Made by a program: the position numbers and the translations under genes | Source of the DNA: Candidatus Eiseniibacteriota bacterium | Lineage (GTDB): Bacteria > Joyebacterota > Joyebacteria > Joyebacterales > Joyebacteraceae | Reading direction: 5' to 3' | Length of the DNA stretch: 11,265 nucleotides | Assembly: GCA_030639555.1 (NCBI GenBank) | Contig: DAOWCM010000039.1 | Location: forward strand, 1 to 11,265 | Notes under the pieces: model-generated | What the model saw: the letters and a program-made list of their open reading frames with translations, nothing else | The model's database searches: none | Told to the model about the DNA's origin: nothing | In this document: piece after piece, positions 5,698 through 11,265 of the stretch | Numbering within the stretch: position 1 is the first letter of the stretch | How the letters are laid out: every line of letters begins with the position of its first letter

Positions 5698-8079
5698 ATG
5701 AACGAACACGCTCTCGGCGTTCTGGAGTACGACAAGGTCGTGAGGATGCTTGTCGACAGGACGTCATTCGGACTGGGCTCTGAGAAGGCCGCACGGCTGT
5801 CGCCCACCGTCGATCTTCAGTCGATCCAGGAAGATCTGCTGAGGACGAGCGAGCTTCGGAAGCTCCTCGACGACGGCGAGGGACTGCCGTTCGAGGGGGC
5901 TCACGATGTACGGGATGCCCTCGCCCGAAGTGAGGTGGAAGGCGCCTCCCTGTCGTGCGAGGAGCTCACGAACGTCCGCCACACACTGCTGGCCGTGGAC
6001 CGGACCGGCGCGTTCCTCCGTGCGAGGCGCGAGGCACTGGTCACGCTGTATGCGCTTGCCGAGTCGCTCGAGCCCGCGACCGACGTGAGCGACGCGATCG
6101 CCCGCGTCGTGGATGAGCAGTCGTTGGCCGTGCGCGACAGGGCGTCGAGGGAACTGGCGAGGATCCGGCGCTCGGTAGAGAAGACGAGGTCGCGGCTGGA
6201 CGAGAAGCTGCAGTCGATCCTGGCTAAGGAGCTTTCGAAGGACACGATTCAGGAGGCGGCCGTTCACATCAGGAACGGACGCTACGTTCTGCCCGTCAAG
6301 CGGTCTTCCGGCGGGCGGCTTAAGGGCATAGTTCACGACCAGTCCGGCAGCGGGCAGACGCTCTTCGTCGAACCTCTGCCGACCGTCGAGCTCAACAACG
6401 AGCTGGCGGAGCTCCGGGCCGCGGAGAAGAAGGAAGTCGAGCGCGTGCTCCGCGAGGTCACCGGCCTGGTGGGCGCGAAGGCCCCCTCGATCCTGGGTTC
6501 GCTCGTCATCATGGGGGAGCTGGACTACTACCGGGCGTCCGCGGTGCTGTCACGCGATCTCGACGCGTCCGCGCCCTCGTTCAACCTGGATGGGCGATTG
6601 CGTATCAGGGAGGGACGGCACCCGGTGCTGCTCGAGACGGCGCGGCGCAGCGGTGGGGAGGTGGTGCCGCTGAACCTCGACCTCGGGACGAACGCGACAA
6701 CGGTGGTCATCTCGGGGCCGAACGCCGGCGGCAAGACCGTAACGCTGAAGACCGTCGGGCTCCTGACGCTGATGGCCCAGTCGGGCCTGCACGTGCCGGC
6801 CGGCGCGGACACCGAGCTCTCCGTGTTCCGCGACGTCTACGCGGACATCGGTGACGAGCAGTCGATCGAGCAGAGCCTCTCGACCTTCTCGTCGCACCTC
6901 AGGGTCATCGGAGAGATCCTGGGTGAAGCGCGACACGACACGCTCGTCCTTATCGACGAGATGGGAGCAGGCACCGACCCGGACGAGGGCGCGAGCCTGG
7001 CCATAGCGATACTGGAAGAGCTGACCCGGCGCGGTGCGCCCACGATCGCGACGACGCACCTGGGATCGGTGAAGAACCACGTGCACAACACCGACGGCAT
7101 GGAGAACGCCTCGATGGCGTTCGAACCCCGGACTCTGGAGCCGAGCTTCAGGTTCGTTCCGGGGATCCCGGGTGCGAGCCACGCCCTGTCGATAGCGGAG
7201 ACGCTCGGGTTGCCGGACGGGGTGCTCAGGCGGGCCAGAGATCTCAGGGACGAGGACTCCGCCGGTATCGACGAACTCCTGGCCGACCTCACGGAGCGCG
7301 AGCGGAAGCTCGACGCTCTCGTCGAGGAGGCCGAGCGGGAGCGGAACAGGGCAGCGTTGGCCACGGAGGAATGCGAGAGGCGGCTCGAGGGCGTCCGCGA
7401 CGAGCGGAAGAAGCTGAAGGCTATTGCCCTCGCGGAGGCGCGGGAGACACTCGATAGAGCTCAGTCGCTGGTCGAAGAGACCGTCAAAGAGATCAAGGCG
7501 CGGGAGGCCGCCCGCGACACCATAAAGAAGGCCCGCGAAAAACTGCGCGAACGCAAGGCCGAGGTCGAGCGACAGATAGATGTGGAGGTGCGGGAGGTGA
7601 GGCCCGAGACCGGCCGGCCGGTGCGCGAGTTCGTGCCCGGTATGGTCGTCCGCGTGGCCAGTCTCGGCAGAGAGGGCAAGCTCATTGATCTGCCCGACGG
7701 CAAGGGGAGGGTGCGCGTTCGGATCAGGAACGCGACGGTGGAGGTGGGCAGAGACGACCTCTTCGAGGTTGAGTGCCCGGAGCCCCGGAAGCGACCCAGG
7801 GTCGAGGTTTCCCTGGATGTGAACGTATCCGAGAGTCCGGCAACGGAGCTGCACCTGCGGGGAGCGACGACCGACGAGGTGCGCGACGCGATCGAGCTGT
7901 TCGTCAGCAGGGCTCTGATGCAAGGGATCTTGTCCATCCGCATTGTCCACGGCAAGGGAACGGGGGCGCTCAGGACCGAGACACACGCCGTGCTTCGGAC
8001 CATGCCCTCGGTCAAGTCCTTCAGGCTGGGCCGCTGGGGCGAAGGGGACACGGGAGTCACGATCGTGGAGCTCAAGTAG
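5698..8079 (+). CDS. mutS2: Endonuclease MutS2 (ABC ATPase with KOW-like and Smr domains)
   Basis: MutS homologue without mismatch-recognition domains. Studied members suppress recombination by cutting branched DNA or act on stalled/collided ribosomes. The 793 residues have normal length and order: MutS III core/lever helices (about 1-300); ATPase with Walker A GPNAGGKT (340-347), Walker B LVLIDEMGAGTDPDEG (Asp420-Glu421) and the TTHLGSVK switch; a long charged coiled coil (about 520-635); a KOW-like beta domain (about 642-692, PGMVVRVASLGREGKL); and a C-terminal Smr domain (about 716-793). Smr motif HGKG is intact at 751-754, but the usual LDLRG reads LHLRG at 718-722, with His719 in place of the conserved Asp. 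The ATG at 5698 matches the family N-terminus (MNEHALGVLEYDKV). No good Shine-Dalgarno precedes it, so coupling or leaderless-like initiation is possible. Confidence 0.96.
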   Translation: MNEHALGVLEYDKVVRMLVDRTSFGLGSEKAARLSPTVDLQSIQEDLLRTSELRKLLDDGEGLPFEGAHDVRDALARSEVEGASLSCEELTNVRHTLLAVDRTGAFLRARREALVTLYALAESLEPATDVSDAIARVVDEQSLAVRDRASRELARIRRSVEKTRSRLDEKLQSILAKELSKDTIQEAAVHIRNGRYVLPVKRSSGGRLKGIVHDQSGSGQTLFVEPLPTVELNNELAELRAAEKKEVERVLREVTGLVGAKAPSILGSLVIMGELDYYRASAVLSRDLDASAPSFNLDGRLRIREGRHPVLLETARRSGGEVVPLNLDLGTNATTVVISGPNAGGKTVTLKTVGLLTLMAQSGLHVPAGADTELSVFRDVYADIGDEQSIEQSLSTFSSHLRVIGEILGEARHDTLVLIDEMGAGTDPDEGASLAIAILEELTRRGAPTIATTHLGSVKNHVHNTDGMENASMAFEPRTLEPSFRFVPGIPGASHALSIAETLGLPDGVLRRARDLRDEDSAGIDELLADLTERERKLDALVEEAERERNRAALATEECERRLEGVRDERKKLKAIALAEARETLDRAQSLVEETVKEIKAREAARDTIKKAREKLRERKAEVERQIDVEVREVRPETGRPVREFVPGMVVRVASLGREGKLIDLPDGKGRVRVRIRNATVEVGRDDLFEVECPEPRKRPRVEVSLDVNVSESPATELHLRGATTDEVRDAIELFVSRALMQGILSIRIVHGKGTGALRTETHAVLRTMPSVKSFRLGRWGEGDTGVTIVELK

Positions 8080-8134
8080 CTCCCGGCCACACGCCTAGGG
8101 CGCGCGGAACTCGCCGCGACGGCCGATGCGATGC

Positions 8135-8139
8135 GAGGT
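8135..8139 (+). promoter_or_regulatory. Shine-Dalgarno that decides the dnaG start
   Basis: GAGGT lies 7 bases before the GTG at 8147. The in-frame ATG at 8126 would place this site inside the coding region and would add seven residues (MRCEVRL) not seen in the family. Confidence 0.6.
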
Positions 8140-8146
8140 ACGACTG

Positions 8147-9925
8147 GTGGGCAGGATACCCGAGCAGCTCATCGAGGACATCAAAGCGGCGAACGACATC
8201 GTCGACGTGATATCCGAGCGCATTCGGACAAAGAAGGCCGGCAGGAACTACAAGGCCGTCTGTCCGTTCCACGACGAGAAGACCCCGTCCTTCAACATCA
8301 ACCCCGAGCGACAGATCTACCACTGCTTCGGGTGCGGGGTCGGCGGGAATGTCATAACGTTCCTGATGGAATACGAGAAGATAGGGTTCCTTGATGCCGT
8401 TCGCGAACTGGCCCAGCGCGCGGGCATCTCCATCCCCGAGAGCGACAGGGGAGCGGGCTCCGCTGAGGACCCGGTCTACGCGGCGAACGCGATGGCGCTC
8501 CGCTACTTCCGGGAGTGCCTCGCCGGTCCCGAGGGCGACGCCGCGAGACGCTACTGGCAGGGGCGCGGCATAAGCGACGAGATGACCGAGATGTTCCAGA
8601 TCGGTTGCGCGAAGCCGGGTTGGGACGGACTGCTCAAGAGGGCCCAGAGGGAGGGGGTGTCGCCGACTGTGCTCGAGGAGGCGGGTCTCGTGATCGAAAG
8701 GGACAAGGGCGGCTACTACGACCGATTCAGAGACCGCCTCGTGTTCCCTCTGCTCTGGACCGGCGGCAGGGTCGTCGGCTTCGGCGGGCGTGCCCTGGAC
8801 GACTCCGAGCCCAAGTACCTCAATTCGCCTGAGACACGCGTGTATCACAAGGGTCACTACCTGTATGGGCTTGCACAGGCCCGGCCGGCGCTTCGGGCAT
8901 CGCGCGAGGCCATCCTCGTGGAAGGCTACATGGACACGCTCAGCCTCTACGAGGCGGGCTTCCACAACGTGGTCGCCTCGGCCGGCACTGCGCTGACTGT
9001 CGAGCAGGCGAGGATCCTGTCGAGGTTCGCGGATCGCGTGTTCGTGGCCTACGACGGCGACGCCGCGGGCATCGCCGCGGCGACGAAGGCCGCCGAGCTC
9101 CTGGTGAGACTCGGGGTCAAGGTCCGCATCGCCGAGTTTCCGGACGGCGCCGACCCGGACTCCTTCGTCAGACAGTCAGGCGCCGACGCGATGAAGGAGG
9201 AGCTGAGTCGGGCACGCGACTTCATCGACTTCCTGCTCGGCGCGAGCCCACCGGAGACGGCGGAGGACAGGGAGAAGGCGGCCCGCGAGCTGCTCGAAAC
9301 GGTCGCAAGCATCGAGGACCCCATCAAGGCCGATCTCATGCTCGAGAAGATCGCGCGATCGCTGTCCATAGACCGGGGAGCGCTGACCAGGGCCCTTGAG
9401 ACGAGGAAGGCGTCGGCGTCGCGCAGGTCCGCCGCGAGAGCCGACCGGGCCCCGGGGCGCGGGGCCGCGACGGAGCGGGCGGTCGGGGCCGCCGAGCTTG
9501 CAGCACAGAAAGGGCTCCTGGGGCTTCTGCTGGCCGGCGGCGACGAGGCCGCGCGGGTGCGCGAGGAGCTCGAACCCTCCGACTTCACCGATCCCCTGAT
9601 GCGAGGTCTGGCGGAGCGATTGATGGGGGAGCAAGGCGCCGGGCCCGTCGATGTGGGGGCGCTCCTGGACCAGCTTCCCGGTCCAGAGGAGGCGTCCGTC
9701 ATCACCGGGATCTCCATTGCCCCATCCGATGACGACAATGGCGGACGAGCCTGTGACGACTATATTAGGATAATCAGGAGGTCCGCCATCGAGACCGAGA
9801 TCGGGGTGGTTGACCGAGAGATAGAGACGGCCGAGATGACGGGTGACGAGGAGAAACTCCTCGCGCGCGTTAACGCGCGGCAGGAACTGGCAAGGCGGCT
9901 CAGGGAGCTGTCTGCCCGCGACTGA
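8147..9925 (+). CDS. dnaG: DNA primase DnaG, GTG start
   Basis: Synthesises RNA primers at the replication fork, recruited by the DnaB helicase. GTG at 8147 gives 592 residues starting MGRIPEQLIEDIKAANDIVDVI, the usual DnaG N-terminus; ATG at 8126 would give 599. The CHC2 zinc finger is complete (Cys39, His42, Cys60, Cys63: CPFH...CFGC). The RNA-polymerase basic subdomain shows FRDRLVFPLL and the GFGGRALDDSEPKYLNSPET block. The TOPRIM centre has the catalytic Glu259 in VEGYMD and the metal-binding Asp303/Asp305 in YDGDAAG, then FPDGADPDSFV. An Ala/Arg-rich linker (about 421-445) leads to a poorly conserved helical C-terminal domain that would bind DnaB. TGA ends the gene 38 bases before rpoD. 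An A/T-rich pocket at 9761-9774 near the 3' end might hold an internal promoter. Confidence 0.97.
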   Translation: MGRIPEQLIEDIKAANDIVDVISERIRTKKAGRNYKAVCPFHDEKTPSFNINPERQIYHCFGCGVGGNVITFLMEYEKIGFLDAVRELAQRAGISIPESDRGAGSAEDPVYAANAMALRYFRECLAGPEGDAARRYWQGRGISDEMTEMFQIGCAKPGWDGLLKRAQREGVSPTVLEEAGLVIERDKGGYYDRFRDRLVFPLLWTGGRVVGFGGRALDDSEPKYLNSPETRVYHKGHYLYGLAQARPALRASREAILVEGYMDTLSLYEAGFHNVVASAGTALTVEQARILSRFADRVFVAYDGDAAGIAAATKAAELLVRLGVKVRIAEFPDGADPDSFVRQSGADAMKEELSRARDFIDFLLGASPPETAEDREKAARELLETVASIEDPIKADLMLEKIARSLSIDRGALTRALETRKASASRRSAARADRAPGRGAATERAVGAAELAAQKGLLGLLLAGGDEAARVREELEPSDFTDPLMRGLAERLMGEQGAGPVDVGALLDQLPGPEEASVITGISIAPSDDDNGGRACDDYIRIIRRSAIETEIGVVDREIETAEMTGDEEKLLARVNARQELARRLRELSARD

Positions 9926-9944
9926 GTTCTTCTTTCGTCCTTTT

Positions 9945-9956
9945 GGGAGGCGAGGT
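9945..9956 (+). promoter_or_regulatory. Ribosome binding region of rpoD
   Basis: GGGAGG (9945-9950) and GAGGT (9952-9956) lie in the 38-base gap after dnaG. The second is 7 bases from the ATG at 9964. The T-rich stretch just before them (9927-9944) carries no inverted repeat, so it is not read as a terminator. Confidence 0.6.
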
Positions 9957-9963
9957 CTGGCCT

Positions 9964-11265
9964 ATGGCGAAACGCTCAGCGGACAAGGTTCTGGGAACGA
10001 TCAAGAAGAAGATCGGTGGTTCCGGCTCGCTCACGTACGAGGAGTTGGGGTCGTTTCTGGGCGATGACCTGGACATAGAGCTCGTGGACGATATCTACTG
10101 CGGGCTGTCCGACATGGGGATCGAGGTCGTCGACAAGAAGACCCACGAAGCGAAGCGCAAGCGGGAGGCGAAGAAGAGGGCGAAGGTCCAGCCGAGGTTG
10201 CGGTTCGACGACCCCGTGCGCATGTACCTTCGGGAAATGGGACAAGTCAAGCTTCTGGACCGAGCGGGTGAGGTGGAGATCTGCAAGCGGATCGAAAGCG
10301 CCGAGGACATGACCTACTGCGCGATCTTCGAATCGCTGACAACAATGAAAAGGCTGTCCGGTTTGGCGGAGCGCCTCAGGTCTGAGAAGGTGAGGCTGGA
10401 CAAGGTCGTCGGAGTGGACCGCAAGAAGAAGAACGCGACGGGCAAGGAAGAGCGGCGCCGGGTGATCAACCGCATGGACAAGATCATCAGGCTCGACGAG
10501 GAGCGCCGTGAGCTCGAACAGAAGCTGAAGAAGGCGCGGCCGCAGCACGCCACCCAGACGAAGAAGGCCATACAGCGACGGTGCAAGAGCCTCACTTCGG
10601 AGACCAAGCGGCTCGCGCTCCATCCCGCCCAGGTCGGTAAGATGGCCTTGCGTATCGGCGAGCTCATGGACAAGTGCAAGGCGTTGGAGGATGAGATCTC
10701 CGACCTTACGTCCGTGCGCGACTCGCTTCTTCGCAGGGCGGAACGCGAGGAAGCGAAGAGGAAGAAGGCCAGGAAGGAGGCAGCCGGCAAGGGCAAGACA
10801 GCCGCGTCGAAGAAGGCGAAGACGGCGGTGAAGACCGCCACGCGCACAAAGACGCCGGCCGCTCTGAAGAAGGAAGCCGTTCTCGCCCTCAACGAGGTCA
10901 GGAACAGGAAGAGAGCCATCAGGCGCATCGAGCGGGAGTGTGGCATCCGCTCGGGCGCGCTCTCGGACATGGCCTACCGCATCCGGAAGGGCGAAGCCGA
11001 GGCGAGCGTTGCCAAAACGGAAATGGTCGAGGCGAACGTGCGGCTGGTCATCTCGATAGCCAAGAGATACACACACAGGGGACTGGACTTTCTCGACCTT
11101 ATTCAGGAGGGCAACACAGGCCTGATGCGCGCTGTCGAGAAGTTCGACTACACGCGCGGGTACAAGTTCTCGACCTACGCCACCTGGTGGATCCGGCAGG
11201 CCATCACGCGCGCCATCGCGGACCAGGCGCGGACCATCCGCGTCCCCGTCCACATGATAGAGGCC
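9964..11265 (+). CDS. rpoD: RNA polymerase primary sigma factor RpoD (sigma-70), 3'-truncated by window edge
   Basis: Primary sigma factor that directs RNA polymerase to housekeeping promoters. The frame is open for 434 codons from the ATG to the last base with no stop, so regions 3 and 4 lie outside. Region 1.1 (about 1-57) reads SLTYEELGSFLGDDLD and GIEVVD, as in other primary sigma factors, and is followed by a basic run (60-78). Region 1.2 is DDPVRMYLREMGQVKLLDR (82-100). Region 2 (about 352-433) is nearly canonical: VEANVRLVISIAKRYTHRGL, DFLDLIQEGNTGLMRAVEKF, the -10 melting and recognition segment YKFSTYATWWIRQAITR, and ADQARTIRVPVHM. Between 1.2 and 2 is a non-conserved region of about 240 residues, rich in charged helix, with a Lys/Ala-rich stretch at 262-300. 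Last gene of the block seen, 38 bases after dnaG. Confidence 0.97.
   Translation, partial: MAKRSADKVLGTIKKKIGGSGSLTYEELGSFLGDDLDIELVDDIYCGLSDMGIEVVDKKTHEAKRKREAKKRAKVQPRLRFDDPVRMYLREMGQVKLLDRAGEVEICKRIESAEDMTYCAIFESLTTMKRLSGLAERLRSEKVRLDKVVGVDRKKKNATGKEERRRVINRMDKIIRLDEERRELEQKLKKARPQHATQTKKAIQRRCKSLTSETKRLALHPAQVGKMALRIGELMDKCKALEDEISDLTSVRDSLLRRAEREEAKRKKARKEAAGKGKTAASKKAKTAVKTATRTKTPAALKKEAVLALNEVRNRKRAIRRIERECGIRSGALSDMAYRIRKGEAEASVAKTEMVEANVRLVISIAKRYTHRGLDFLDLIQEGNTGLMRAVEKFDYTRGYKFSTYATWWIRQAITRAIADQARTIRVPVHMIEA

Noticed and set aside
6550..7986. Long minus-strand open frame (478 codons) opposite mutS2
   Set aside because: It is the shadow of a GC-rich gene: the opposite strand encodes complete MutS2 motifs, and the translation is Arg/Leu/Val/His-rich with no recognisable domain.
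9976..11253. Minus-strand open frame (425 codons) opposite rpoD
   Set aside because: The plus strand encodes canonical sigma regions 1.1, 1.2 and 2 over the same bases; the antisense product is low-complexity and domain-free.
1..11265. Mobile element, defence island, toxin-antitoxin pair or CRISPR array
   Set aside because: Every long stretch is covered by a recognised core gene. No transposase, terminal inverted repeat, direct-repeat array or small gene pair was seen.

Overview
The window is a GC-rich, densely packed, single-strand (+) stretch of core bacterial housekeeping genes. It holds nine genes: dnaK (5' end missing), dnaJ, rsmE, rpsU, a GatB/YqeY-domain gene, a NIF3-like gene, mutS2, dnaG and rpoD (3' end missing). 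Intergenic gaps are 25-170 bases. No mobile element, CRISPR array, tRNA or rRNA was seen. A MutS2 with a Smr domain, non-ATG starts backed by good Shine-Dalgarno sites, and the merged gene order point to a high-GC bacterium outside the best-studied proteobacteria. A candidate lineage of the FCB kind (for example Eisenbacteria or Krumholzibacteria) is my guess; it rests on general resemblance, not on a search.

Layout. Bases 1-3775 carry a chaperone block, dnaK-dnaJ-rsmE, with short gaps that suggest cotranscription. Bases 3776-3942 are the longest gap. It contains a near-consensus sigma-70 promoter (TTGACA, 17 bases, TATCCT), a GC-rich inverted repeat followed by a T-rich run, and a strong Shine-Dalgarno in front of rpsU. 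Bases 3943-11265 carry rpsU-yqeY-NIF3-like-mutS2-dnaG-rpoD, an expanded form of the classical rpsU-dnaG-rpoD macromolecular synthesis operon, with three extra genes inserted.

How it works together. DnaK and DnaJ fold nascent and stress-damaged proteins, RsmE methylates 16S rRNA, S21 acts in translation initiation, DnaG primes replication, the vegetative sigma factor directs transcription, and MutS2 acts on branched DNA or stalled ribosomes. The window thus joins the chaperone/rRNA-modification cluster known from Firmicutes to the replication-transcription operon known from E. coli.

I did not find a convincing new defence or mobile system. The points most worth a second look are a lysine/alanine-rich, histone H1-like segment inside the non-conserved region of the sigma factor, the embedded NIF3-like metalloprotein, the rpsU leader, and altered signature motifs in RsmE (RTETA replaced by RADWA) and the MutS2 Smr domain (LDLRG replaced by LHLRG).
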